Origin: Nocardia higoensis
GTDB lineage: Bacteria; Actinomycetota; Actinomycetes; Mycobacteriales; Mycobacteriaceae
Length of the DNA stretch: 64,000 nucleotides
Direction of reading: 5' to 3'
NCBI RefSeq assembly: GCF_015477835.1
Contig: NZ_JADLQN010000001.1
Span: forward strand, 186,001 to 250,000
Below the pieces are notes generated by a model. It was not told the DNA's origin. It did not search any database and was given only the letters and a program-made list of their open reading frames with translations. The position numbers and the translations under genes were made by a program. Below, piece by piece: positions 43,617 through 51,263 of this stretch (position 1 is its first letter; every line of letters starts with the position of its first letter).

Positions 43617-43963
43617 GGTGTCGCTCCATCCGATCCTGCCGGGCGATCGCCGTTCGGCCCGTGATCCCTCTGTGCGCCATGTCCAACGGGCTGCTGCGAT
43701 CGTCGTGTGGTGTGTCCGGTTATTGCGCTTCCGGGCGGCTCATTGCGATATCGAAGAACATGGGGGCACCAAGAGCCTCACCCGACAATGGGGTGAGCAG
43801 AAACTCGCCGCGCGCCGATCTGGTGCGGGATCGTATTGTCACGCTCGTCCTCACCCCATGCTCCGCCCCCCGGCCTGCAGGTGTCAATGGTCCTGAAATC
43901 ATTGTGACGGCTACGGCCCTGATAACCCTTGCGCCTGCGTACACCGGTGGCAGGCTGACGTCC
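43617..43963. other. Divergent promoter region between sulfatase and FGE genes
   Basis: 347 bases without a supported gene and with lower GC than the flanks in places. It contains a small inverted repeat (CTCACCC at 43777, GGGTGAG at 43791, 7-base loop) that could be an operator. Promoters for both genes should lie here; I cannot place them firmly. Confidence 0.5.
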
Positions 43964-44902
43964 ATGACACGTACTACTCCGAAGAACATGGAGTGGATAC
44001 CCGGCGGGACCTTCTGGATGGGATCTCGAGACTTCTATCCGGAAGAACGGCCCGTGCACCAAGTCTCCGTGGACGGCTTCTGGATGGATATCCATCCGGT
44101 GACGGTGGCCGAGTTCCTTCGATTCGTGAAAGACACCGGACACCGAACCACCGCCGAAACGCCCCCGGACCCGGCGCAGTACCCAGCAGCGGACCCGTCG
44201 TTGCTGGTCCCGGGTTCCCTGGTGTTCACCCCCACCCGCGGCCCGGTGCCGCTCGACGACTACCGGCGCTGGTGGTCTTTCGTGCCGGGTGCGGATTGGC
44301 GCCACCCACGCGGGCCTGGAAGCAATCTCGATGGACGGCAACGTCATCCGGTCACCCACGTCTCCTGGTTCGACGCCATGGCCTACGCGCAGTGGGCAGG
44401 GAAGGAGTTGCCGACCGAATCGGAGTGGGAATTCGCCGCGCGGGGTGGCCTGGATCGCCAGCCGTTCGTGTGGGGTGCCACGCACGAACCGCACGGCAGG
44501 CGTGCCGCCAACGTCTGGCAAGGCCGGTTTCCCTGGGAGAACCTGAACAATGACGGCGTAGCGGATACATCGCCGGTGGGCCGGTTCCCGCCGAACGGCT
44601 ACCGGCTCAGCGACATGGCGGGCAATGTGTGGGAGTGGACGGCGGATCATTACACCGCCGATCACTCCGGGGCGGGCACGATGGCATCGTCGGGAAAATC
44701 CTGCTGCATTCCCGCCGATCCGCGCATCACTGTCGCACCCGCGTCCGAACCCGGCGAGCCCTACGCGCGCCGGGTGATCAAAGGCGGCTCGCACCTGTGT
44801 GCGCCGAACTACTGCCTGCGATACCGGCCCGCGGCACGGCAGGGTGAGACCGAGGATACCTCGACATGTCACATCGGCTTCCGATGCATTATCAGACCGT
44901 GA
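43964..44902 (+). CDS. Formylglycine-generating enzyme (sulfatase-modifying factor)
   Basis: A 312-residue copper-dependent oxidase that converts the sulfatase Cys to formylglycine. MEWIPGGTFWMGSRDFYPEE and YAQWAGKELPTESEWEFAAR are classical FGE/SUMF1 motifs, and NVWEWTADHY is also typical. The two catalytic Cys, C279 and C284 in GGSHLCAPNYCLRYRPAAR, match Cys263 and Cys268 described for the mycobacterial enzyme. Divergent from the arylsulfatase at 41262, its evident substrate. Confidence 0.93.
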   Translation: MTRTTPKNMEWIPGGTFWMGSRDFYPEERPVHQVSVDGFWMDIHPVTVAEFLRFVKDTGHRTTAETPPDPAQYPAADPSLLVPGSLVFTPTRGPVPLDDYRRWWSFVPGADWRHPRGPGSNLDGRQRHPVTHVSWFDAMAYAQWAGKELPTESEWEFAARGGLDRQPFVWGATHEPHGRRAANVWQGRFPWENLNNDGVADTSPVGRFPPNGYRLSDMAGNVWEWTADHYTADHSGAGTMASSGKSCCIPADPRITVAPASEPGEPYARRVIKGGSHLCAPNYCLRYRPAARQGETEDTSTCHIGFRCIIRP

Positions 44903-45065
44903 CGGTCTGTCCGGACAGCAGCTCGGCGTCAGAGATTCGGCCGCGCCGAATCGGGTAGCCACAGAGGGCGTAGACCACGAGTGCCGAGTTCGCGGGCACG
45001 CGCAGATGGCAGGCTCATTCGAGCGAGGAGTGACATGGTCACGAGCTGGCGGGTAGGCGGTCCCC

Positions 45066-45644
45066 GTGTCTGTGGGCATCGATGAACTGCTGCATGCACT
45101 GACCCGAGCGGTGAACGCGCTCGCGGCAGCCGGAATCCCGTTCGCCGTCGGCGGCGGTTGCGCGGTGTACGCGCGCGGCGGGCCCGCGTCCCAGCACGAT
45201 GTGGACATCCTGGTCAAACCGCGAGATTGCGACCGGGCGGTGCGGGCCCTCGCACGGGCCGGAATGCGGGTCTGTGATCCGCCGGAGGATTGGCTGCGCA
45301 AGGTGTACGCCGACGGGGTCCTGATCGATGTGATTCATCGCCCGAACGATCGCCCGGTCACCGACGAACTGCTGAATCGGGCCACGACCATGCGCATCGG
45401 ACCGGCCAAGGCGCCCGTCGCCAGTTGCACCGACCTCATGGTGGACAAGATGTTGGTCTTCGACGCGCATCGACTCGACTTCGCGCCCCTGCTCCAGGTC
45501 GCGCGCGATCTGCGCGAACAAGTGGACTGGGCGGACGTCGACAGACAGACGCGCACGTCACCGTATGCGCGCGCGTTCTTCGGGTTGCTCGTCGATCTCG
45601 CGATCATCGCCCGGCCCGACCATGCCGGTTCGGAAAGGGGATGA
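45066..45644 (+). CDS. Nucleotidyltransferase-fold protein
   Basis: A 192-residue protein. VGGGCAVYARGG and SQHDVDILVKP are the GG..hDhD motif of minimal nucleotidyltransferases such as AbiEii/MNT relatives; a third acidic residue is in GVLIDVIHRP. KMLVFDAHRLDFAPLLQVARDL continues the fold. GTG start. Five bases after its stop begins a BON-domain gene, then a phosphoesterase, so all three may be one transcript. No HEPN partner is seen, and an antitoxin role is only a possibility. Confidence 0.7.
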   Translation: MSVGIDELLHALTRAVNALAAAGIPFAVGGGCAVYARGGPASQHDVDILVKPRDCDRAVRALARAGMRVCDPPEDWLRKVYADGVLIDVIHRPNDRPVTDELLNRATTMRIGPAKAPVASCTDLMVDKMLVFDAHRLDFAPLLQVARDLREQVDWADVDRQTRTSPYARAFFGLLVDLAIIARPDHAGSERG

Positions 45645-45648
45645 AGCA

Positions 45649-45936
45649 GTGGGATCGCCGGAACCGCCGCAATACGCCGTCGCGCACCTGAGGAAGGCTT
45701 TGGCCGAGGACGAGCGCACCTGCGAGCTCGGAATCCACATCACCATCCGCGGGGAGACGATCGTGCTCGACGGCGAGGTCGAATCCGATGAACGCAGACA
45801 ATTGATCGAGACCGTGGTGCGCGAGACGCTGCCCCAGCTCGCGGTGCACAACGATGTGCGCGTCGCACACATCACCGCACCGGATCAGCACGAAACGCTC
45901 AGCGTGACTCGTCGGTCGCGTCGCGAAAGGAGTTGA
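45649..45936 (+). CDS. BON-domain protein
   Basis: A 95-residue protein that is almost entirely one BON domain: YAVAHLRKALAEDERTCELGIHITIRGETIVLDGEVESDERRQLIETVV shows the typical charged helix, glycine-containing strand and G-x-V turn. The GTG at 45649 has GAAAGGGG eight bases upstream; an ATG at 45622 within the previous gene is possible. No signal peptide, so a cytosolic stress-type BON protein. Its stop overlaps the region of the next ribosome-binding site. Confidence 0.72.
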   Translation: MGSPEPPQYAVAHLRKALAEDERTCELGIHITIRGETIVLDGEVESDERRQLIETVVRETLPQLAVHNDVRVAHITAPDQHETLSVTRRSRRERS

Positions 45937-45941
45937 GAGAA

Positions 45942-46664
45942 TTGCGCATCGCGGCGGTGGGGGACATCCATCTGGGCGAGGATTCCCGTGGTCGCTGGCG
46001 AGAAGCCCTCGCCGAGCTCTCCGCGCGAGCCGATGTGCTGCTGTTGGCCGGTGACCTCACGCGACACGGCACCATCGGCGAAGCCGCCGTGGTGGCCTCC
46101 GAGTTCGGCGACTGCGGCGTGCCGGTGGTGGCGGTGCTGGGAAATCACGACTATCACAACGACCTTCAGGCAGAGATCACCGACCTTCTGACCGCCGCGG
46201 GCATCATCGTCCTGGAAGGAACGTCGGTACAGCTGGACATCGGTGGTGCGACGCTGGGCATCGCGGGAACCAAAGGCTTCGGCGGCGGCTTCGCGGGCAA
46301 GTGCGCGAGCGCGTTCGGCGAGCCGCAGATGCGGATGTTCGCCCGCCACACCGAGGAACTCGCCGCCGCGCTCGGTCGAGCCATGGCAGCCCTGGACACG
46401 GACTTCACTGTGGTGCTGACGCACTACTCACCGGTCAGCGACACCTTGCACGGCGAACCCGACGAGATCTATCCGTTCCTCGGGTCCTATCTGCTGGGGG
46501 AAGCCATCGACACGCACGGCGCCGATCTCGCGGTGCACGGACACGCCCACGCCGGCACGGAGCACGGCACCACGCCCGGTGGCATCCGCGTGCGCAATGT
46601 CGCCCAGCCGGTTCTGCGTGCGGCATACGCGATCTACGACCTCACCTCGGCTGCCATCGTGTGA
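45942..46664 (+). CDS. Metallophosphoesterase
   Basis: A 240-residue calcineurin-like phosphoesterase. The metal motifs are complete: GDIHLGED (D-x-H), LLAGDLTRHG (GD), LGNHDYHND (GNHD), THYSPVSDTL (H) and VHGHAHAG (GHxH). GAAAGGAG lies nine bases before the TTG at 45942; another TTG at 45933 is too close to it. Probably coupled to the BON gene. The substrate (phosphodiester or nucleotide) cannot be told. Confidence 0.82.
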   Translation: MRIAAVGDIHLGEDSRGRWREALAELSARADVLLLAGDLTRHGTIGEAAVVASEFGDCGVPVVAVLGNHDYHNDLQAEITDLLTAAGIIVLEGTSVQLDIGGATLGIAGTKGFGGGFAGKCASAFGEPQMRMFARHTEELAAALGRAMAALDTDFTVVLTHYSPVSDTLHGEPDEIYPFLGSYLLGEAIDTHGADLAVHGHAHAGTEHGTTPGGIRVRNVAQPVLRAAYAIYDLTSAAIV

Positions 46665-46685
46665 CCGTGAGCCCACCGGCGGCTG

Positions 46686-46793
46686 CTACGGCCCGGGCGG
46701 GTGCGCCGGATAGACCAGCCGCTCCTCACGGATACGCGCGTGCGCGTTCAGGGCTGCGGGTCTGATCGAGTTGGGCGAGAGGATGATCGCCGC
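46686..46793 (-). pseudogene. Fragment of a DUF488 gene 3' end
   Basis: The minus strand encodes about 35 residues (ILSPNSIRPAALNAHARIRE...LVYPAHPPGP) ending at a stop, closely similar to the C-terminus of the intact DUF488 protein at 48148 (ILSPNSAKRAVLNPHAQIRD...LLYPAPPPRQT). The rest of the gene is absent. The fragment and the intact copy flank the flavin monooxygenase gene, suggesting a duplication or an insertion event. Confidence 0.7.
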
Positions 46794-46884
46794 CTGACCG
46801 GTCGATCGCCCGCGGCTGCTGCGATCGTCGGAGGACGTCGCGGCGGCGGAGGCCGGTGCAGTCGATCGCCTAGGATCGGGTTGT

Positions 46885-47958
46885 GTGGCCACTTCGCTGA
46901 GTACGATCGACGTCGATGTGGTGGTGATCGGCGGCGGGCAGGCCGGGCTGGCAGCCGGGTACTACCTGCGCCGGGCCGGACACGACTTCGTCATCCTCGA
47001 TGACCAGCCGGCTCCGGGCGGTGCGTGGCCCCACACCTGGCCGTCGCTGCGACTGTTCTCTCCGGCGGAGTACGCGTCCTTGCCGGGCCGTCCGATGCCA
47101 CCGTGGAAGGACGGGTTTCCGCCCGCGCGGCACGTCATCGAGTACCTCTCCGATTACGAGCGGCGCTACGAGTTGCCGATCCGGCGACCGGTGCGCGTGC
47201 GGGCGGTGACCCGTGCCGACGACGGGCAGCGGCTGCGGGTCGACACCACTGCCGGAGTGTGGCGGGCCCGGCGGGTACTCAGCGCGACCGGCACCTGGCA
47301 GCAGCCGTTCTGGCCGATCTACCCCGGCGCCCGCACCTTCGCCGGCAGGCAACTGCACACCGTGCACTACCGCACGTCGGAGGAATTCGCCGGCCGGTCG
47401 GTCGTCGTGGTCGGCGGCGGCAATTCCGGTGCGCAACTGGTCGCCGAGATCTCCGGGATCACCGACACCGCATGGGTGACCACGCGGCCACCGCGGTTTC
47501 TGCCGGACGATGTGGACGGACGTGTGCTGTTCGAAATGGCCTCGCGGCGCGCCATGGCATTGGCGGCCGGACGCCCGGACCCAGGCGGCATCAGCAGCCT
47601 CGGGGACGTTGTGATGGTGCCGGAAGTCCGTGCCGCCAGGGATCGCGGCGCGCTGGAGACGCTGCCGATGTTCGACAGGATGACCAGCGAAGGCATCCAC
47701 TGGGATGAGACCGGGCGGAGCTTGCGCGCCGAAGTCATCGTGTGGGCCACCGGGTTTCGCCCGGCTCTCGCGCATCTGCGGCCGTTGCGGTTGCGGGAGT
47801 CCGACGGCACGGTAGCGGTGTCGGGCACCCGTGCGGTGAAGGAATCGCGACTGCATCTGCTCGGGTACGGAGACTGGACCGGCCCGGGGTCGGCCACGCT
47901 GATCGGGGTGGGGCGCACCGCCAAAGCGGCCGTGGCGCAGCTCGAACTCGACGACTGA
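46885..47958 (+). CDS. Flavin-containing monooxygenase-like NAD(P)-binding oxidoreductase (CzcO/ArsO-like)
   Basis: A 357-residue flavoprotein. VVVIGGGQAGLAAGYYLRRAG binds FAD, FAGRQLHTVHYRTSEEF resembles the FMO identifying motif and VVVGGGNSGAQLVAEI is the NADP fold. This short class includes CzcO-type and putative flavoprotein monooxygenases. GTG start. It sits between a DUF488 fragment and an intact DUF488 gene and is followed by a tiny ORF. Substrate unknown. Confidence 0.8.
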   Translation: MATSLSTIDVDVVVIGGGQAGLAAGYYLRRAGHDFVILDDQPAPGGAWPHTWPSLRLFSPAEYASLPGRPMPPWKDGFPPARHVIEYLSDYERRYELPIRRPVRVRAVTRADDGQRLRVDTTAGVWRARRVLSATGTWQQPFWPIYPGARTFAGRQLHTVHYRTSEEFAGRSVVVVGGGNSGAQLVAEISGITDTAWVTTRPPRFLPDDVDGRVLFEMASRRAMALAAGRPDPGGISSLGDVVMVPEVRAARDRGALETLPMFDRMTSEGIHWDETGRSLRAEVIVWATGFRPALAHLRPLRLRESDGTVAVSGTRAVKESRLHLLGYGDWTGPGSATLIGVGRTAKAAVAQLELDD

Positions 47959-48013
47959 TCCGCCCTGTCGCAGCGAGCCACTCCGGGGCCGAGATCGAGA
48001 AGGAGACAGTTTC

Positions 48014-48178
48014 ATGAGTGAACTGTCGAAGAACAAATTCCGCACCGTCACCGAATCACTCACCGGGACAGACGCACTCGGTGCCGAAGCCAAGCTGGAG
48101 TTTCCCCGCGGCGCGGGACGGGGCGGAGGCGATCTCGCGGCCGATGCTCAGGTCTGCCTCGGCGGGGGCGCCGGATAG
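48014..48178 (+). CDS. Short CsbD-like ORF, possibly truncated
   Basis: A 54-residue ORF with AAGGAGA just before the ATG. SELSKNKFRTVTESLTGTD and ALGAEAKLE resemble the start of CsbD-type stress proteins, but the remainder turns Gly-rich and runs antisense into the last 31 bases of the DUF488 gene. It may be a truncated CsbD relative whose tail was replaced. An intact CsbD gene lies at 48779. Confidence 0.4.
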   Translation: MSELSKNKFRTVTESLTGTDALGAEAKLEFPRGAGRGGGDLAADAQVCLGGGAG

Positions 48179-48687
48179 AGCAGCTGACCGTCACGAATCT
48201 GCGCGTGCGGATTCAGGACCGCGCGCTTGGCCGAGTTGGGTGAGAGGATGTCCACCACCTCTACGTTCCTGATGATCAGCGCGTCGGTGATCAGCCTGCG
48301 GTGACAACGCCACGGCACCGCCTCGCTGCACATGATCGCCGGACGGTTGTCCTCGGCGAGTCCGAGCAATTCACTCAATCCCTCGCCGAATTCGTCGGTG
48401 GCCATGTAATCGGCATAGGCGCGGAATGCCGCGACTCGCCAGGCATCGTTGACACTCGTGATGCCCTGCCGCGTGTGGCGACGACCGCCTAGTTTCTGAA
48501 TCCAGCGGTAGCTGATGTCCGCGGGAAGCGCCTCGCGGATCGCCTCATGATTCCACTGCGGGAACTTTCTGGACGCGGGAAAGGCGCGCACGTCGACCAG
48601 GCAGGTGATGTCGTTGCTCCGCAGCATCCTGAGCACTTCGTCGAATTCCCGTGTCGAATGTCCGATCGTGCAGATCCGGTTCGTCAT
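48148..48687 (-). CDS. DUF488-domain protein
   Basis: A 179-residue protein. CTIGHSTREFDEVLRMLRSNDITCLVDVRAFPASRKFPQWN is the DUF488 N-terminus, WIQKLGGRRH is in the middle and PAIMCSEAVPWRCHRRLI is the conserved Cys/His block. The tail, with ILSPNSAKRAVLNPHAQI, also exists as a fragment at 46686. The start at 48687 fits family length. DUF488 function is not established; some are in stress operons. Confidence 0.85.
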   Translation of the reverse strand: MTNRICTIGHSTREFDEVLRMLRSNDITCLVDVRAFPASRKFPQWNHEAIREALPADISYRWIQKLGGRRHTRQGITSVNDAWRVAAFRAYADYMATDEFGEGLSELLGLAEDNRPAIMCSEAVPWRCHRRLITDALIIRNVEVVDILSPNSAKRAVLNPHAQIRDGQLLYPAPPPRQT

Positions 48688-48720
48688 GCCCGGGCACCGC
48701 CTCGCCGCCGATTGACGAAC

Positions 48721-48760
48721 CAGAGGGCCCCGCCCGGCTGAAGCCGGGTGGGGCCCTCTG
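48721..48760. terminator. Strong hairpin terminator
   Basis: CAGAGGGCCCCGCCCGGC pairs with GCCGGGTGGGGCCCTCTG (18 bp, one G-T/A mismatch position) around a TGAA loop. It lies 19 bases after the CsbD stop and just before the DUF488 start, so it should end the CsbD transcript. Confidence 0.85.
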
Positions 48761-48778
48761 CTGTGCCGAGCCGATCCG

Positions 48779-48967
48779 TCAACGCTTGAAGGCGTCTCGC
48801 ACCTTGCTCGCGGCCTGTTTGATATTGCCGCGGAACTGATCTCGGCGACCTCGTGCTTCGAGCCGGGGATCATCGGTCGCCCTGCCCATGAACTTCTTCA
48901 CGCTGCCGCGCGCGGCCTGCACTCGATGTTCGAGCCGGCTTTCACGGCGTGGTGGATTCCGGTCCAT
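48779..48967 (-). CDS. CsbD-family stress protein
   Basis: A 62-residue charged protein: VQAARGSVKKFMGRATDDPRLEARGRRDQFRGNIKQAASKVRDAFKR is the CsbD pattern of a short helical repeat. GGGAGGTA precedes the ATG. In other bacteria CsbD is under general-stress sigma control. It is the third gene of a minus-strand unit starting at 49631 behind a SigF-like promoter and ends before a strong terminator. Confidence 0.78.
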   Translation of the reverse strand: MDRNPPRRESRLEHRVQAARGSVKKFMGRATDDPRLEARGRRDQFRGNIKQAASKVRDAFKR

Positions 48968-49021
48968 CGCGTACCTCCCGCGTCAGTAGTTCGGCCGATA
49001 GTTGTCGTCGGCCGACCGGTG

Positions 49022-49177
49022 TCAGTAGTAGTGCCTGCGGCCGCCGACCGGGCGGCCCACCGAGCCCGCGATCCACAGTGCAGCGCCGACCAGCAGCACC
49101 ACGATGCCCGCGGTGACCAGCAGGTTGATGCCGAGCAACCAGCCGACGATCAGCAGAATCAATCCGAGTACGATCAC
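49022..49177 (-). CDS. Small one/two-helix membrane protein (DUF6131-like)
   Basis: A 51-residue hydrophobic protein. MIVLGLILLIVGWLLGINLL and a second hydrophobic stretch, VTAGIVVLLVGAALWIA, make two short membrane helices, followed by GSVGRPVGGRRHYY. This matches the very short actinobacterial DUF6131 pattern. GTG start with GGAGGAAAGGG upstream. It lies between the 136-residue membrane protein and CsbD, 43 and 54 bases away. Confidence 0.7.
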   Translation of the reverse strand: MIVLGLILLIVGWLLGINLLVTAGIVVLLVGAALWIAGSVGRPVGGRRHYY

Positions 49178-49220
49178 GGTCTTTCCCTTTCCTCCACAGT
49201 CGTGTTCCGACTGAATGTGT

Positions 49221-49631
49221 TCACGCCTTGGCCGGTTCGGAGTTGTCGCCCGCTGGGCGTTTCAGAAACCGGTTCGCACTCCAGACGGGTCCGCTGCGGG
49301 GTGCCGCGGTGTCCTGAGTGGCCTGAGGTGCGGGAGTGGCGCGACGGGCTGCCGCGACCTCCCGGCGTGAACGTCGTAGCTCCCGGCGCGCTTCACTGCC
49401 GCGGCGGGCGGTACGCCACACACCGAACAGCAGGAGCAGCAGACCGAGCATGCCCACGGCACCGATACCGATGCCCGAGCTGAAAACCTCTCCCACGGAT
49501 GGACTGAAAGAATGCCCGAATACTTCGAAATCGCCCGCGGCAACGCGCATCTGGTCGATGTCGGCCGCGACCACCGCGAACCCGACTGCAACCGCGGCGA
49601 GCAGAACCGCGAGCCCGATGACAATGAACAT
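49221..49631 (-). CDS. Two-helix membrane protein of a stress operon
   Basis: A 136-residue protein with an N-terminal membrane helix (FIVIGLAVLLAAVAVGFAVV) and a second one (GIGAVGMLGLLLLLFGVW), then a basic cytosolic tail rich in Arg and Ala. GCGGGAAA lies before the ATG. First gene of the unit with the DUF6131-like peptide and CsbD, directly behind a SigF-like promoter. Family not recognised. Confidence 0.65.
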   Translation of the reverse strand: MFIVIGLAVLLAAVAVGFAVVAADIDQMRVAAGDFEVFGHSFSPSVGEVFSSGIGIGAVGMLGLLLLLFGVWRTARRGSEARRELRRSRREVAAARRATPAPQATQDTAAPRSGPVWSANRFLKRPAGDNSEPAKA

Positions 49632-49672
49632 GAGTTTCCCGCTTCACGCTGAAATGTTGTGACACGACGGCT

Positions 49673-49697
49673 ATTCCCGGTATCGGGGTGTCCAAAC
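49673..49697 (-). promoter_or_regulatory. SigF-type promoter for the membrane protein-CsbD operon
   Basis: On the minus strand GTTT (49697-49694) and GGGAAT (49678-49673) are 15 bases apart, a close match to the SigF consensus GTTT-N15-17-GGGWAT. It ends 41 bases before the ATG at 49631. Confidence 0.65.
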
Positions 49698-49776
49698 AGC
49701 GCGGGCGAAAATGGCAACACCCCTGAACGTGGGAGTGAGTGCAGGGGCTGGAGAGCACGTAGTGGTCAGTGCGTTG

Positions 49777-50784
49777 CTATGGGGTCGAATACTCCAGGAT
49801 CGCCCTGGCAGGACCGGGCCGGACGGAGTGGAATTCCGTGCCTGCCCACAGACTGGTGCCGTGCGCGTCGCCCGCCCGGACCGCGGCCGCGCGCAACGGC
49901 CCGGTGATCTGGTTGACCTCCGGATAGCCCGACGGAGCGTGCGGGTCGTGGCGGCGCATGAAGTCGTTGACCAGACCTCGCGCATAGCGCCCGGAAAATG
50001 CCCTGGTCAGGTCGGTTCTGGTGAACTCGGCGGACCGCAGCGCGGCTCGATGCACGGCGTTCGTCCCCGCTTCCTCGGCGAGCAGCAGAGCGGTCCCGAT
50101 CTGCGCCGCGACAGCCCCGAGCTGCTGGACTTCGGCGACGGTTTCGGGAGTGGACAACCCGCCTGCCGCGACCGTCGGAACCTCGCGCCCGACGTGGGCG
50201 AGCAGTTCGGCCAGGGACATGGTCCCTGGGGTAGCCGCGGGATCGAACGTCCCCCGGTGTCCGCCTGCTGCGGGGCCCTGCACAACGAGCGCCCCGGCGC
50301 CGTCGGCGACGGCCATGTCGGCTTCTGCGGGAGTGGTGACCGTGACGAGGGTCAAAATTCCGGCTCGCGCGAACGCGGCCATCCACTCACGGCCGGGAGA
50401 GCCGAAGGTGAACGACACCGCGGCAGGCCGGGATGCCTCGACGAGCTCGAGCTTGGCCTGCCAGCCGTCGTCGTCCGGATGTGGCAGTCCGGGCTCGGCG
50501 CCGTAACGCTCGGCCTCGGCGGCCAGCCTCGCGCGGTATCGGTCGAGCTCTTCCGCCCGCGCGACGCTGGGCTGTGGCACGAACAGGTTCACACCGAACG
50601 GCCGCGTGGTGAGCGCCCGGGTCTGCTCGATCTGCTCGGCTACCTGATCGGTGGTGCGGTAGCCGGCGGCGAGGAAACCGAGTCCGCCCGCCTCGCTCAC
50701 AGCGGCGGCGAGCGCGGGCGTGGACGGGCCGCCTGCCATCGGGGCGCCGACGAGAGGCAACGTCAGGTCACGCAGATCGAGCAC
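49777..50784 (-). CDS. Nitronate monooxygenase-like FMN protein
   Basis: A 335-residue TIM-barrel flavoprotein. LVGAPMAGGPSTPALAAAVS and GLGFLAAGYRT open the fold, GALVVQGPAAGGHRG is the phosphate/FMN loop with the catalytic His region, and VAAGGLSTPETVAEVQQLGA plus QIGTALLLAEEAG follow: the NMO/2-nitropropane dioxygenase family. The GTG start has GGAAGGA upstream. A DUF1330 gene lies 33 bases upstream on the same strand, likely in one transcript. True substrate uncertain. Confidence 0.82.
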   Translation of the reverse strand: MLDLRDLTLPLVGAPMAGGPSTPALAAAVSEAGGLGFLAAGYRTTDQVAEQIEQTRALTTRPFGVNLFVPQPSVARAEELDRYRARLAAEAERYGAEPGLPHPDDDGWQAKLELVEASRPAAVSFTFGSPGREWMAAFARAGILTLVTVTTPAEADMAVADGAGALVVQGPAAGGHRGTFDPAATPGTMSLAELLAHVGREVPTVAAGGLSTPETVAEVQQLGAVAAQIGTALLLAEEAGTNAVHRAALRSAEFTRTDLTRAFSGRYARGLVNDFMRRHDPHAPSGYPEVNQITGPLRAAAVRAGDAHGTSLWAGTEFHSVRPGPARAILEYSTP

Positions 50785-50817
50785 AATAATCCTTCCGTAG
50801 TGGTAGATCGTCGAGCT

Positions 50818-51180
50818 TCACCACGCCGACGTCGCCTGCAGGACGGCTTCCTCCAGCGCCTCGGTCCGCCACGCGGTCACCTTCTGATACTCGGGGTCGG
50901 AGACCATCTCGCAGAAGATCTGTCGCGACGGGTAGCGCACCAGGATCACCGCATCCCAGTCCTGGCCCTGCTCGGCCACCAGCGCCGTGGACCCGTCGCC
51001 GGCGTAGAGCACTTCGGCGCCGTAGCGCGGGGCGAACGTCTCCGTCACGGCGTCGGCGTAGCGGGCATACAGTTCGCGGCCCTCGGGGGCGAACCGCAGC
51101 AGGTTCAGCATCACCACCGGACCGCCGGGATCCTCGGCGAGGAACCGTTTCAGATCGATACCGCGTGGATCAACAGCCAT
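50818..51180 (-). CDS. DUF1330-like small protein
   Basis: A 120-residue ferredoxin-like barrel. PVVMLNLLRFAPEGRELYARYADAVT, YAGDGSTALVAEQGQDWDAVILVRYPS and FCEMVSDPEYQKVTAWRTEAL match the DUF1330/EthD-like pattern. It lies in the same direction as, and 33 bases before, the nitronate-monooxygenase-like gene. Divergent from the thiamine-diphosphate enzyme. Confidence 0.72.
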   Translation of the reverse strand: MAVDPRGIDLKRFLAEDPGGPVVMLNLLRFAPEGRELYARYADAVTETFAPRYGAEVLYAGDGSTALVAEQGQDWDAVILVRYPSRQIFCEMVSDPEYQKVTAWRTEALEEAVLQATSAW

Positions 51181-51263
51181 AGCGGTCAGTATTCGCCCCG
51201 GGATTCGGGCGCGATCGTGCGGGTACGACCGCCGCAGAGACACTCGGCGGAGGAGAGACGGAC

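Noticed and set aside
45066..45644. MNT/HEPN or AbiE toxin-antitoxin pair
   Set aside because: The nucleotidyltransferase-like fold is visible, but the neighbours are BON and phosphoesterase genes, with no HEPN or AbiEii-type partner.
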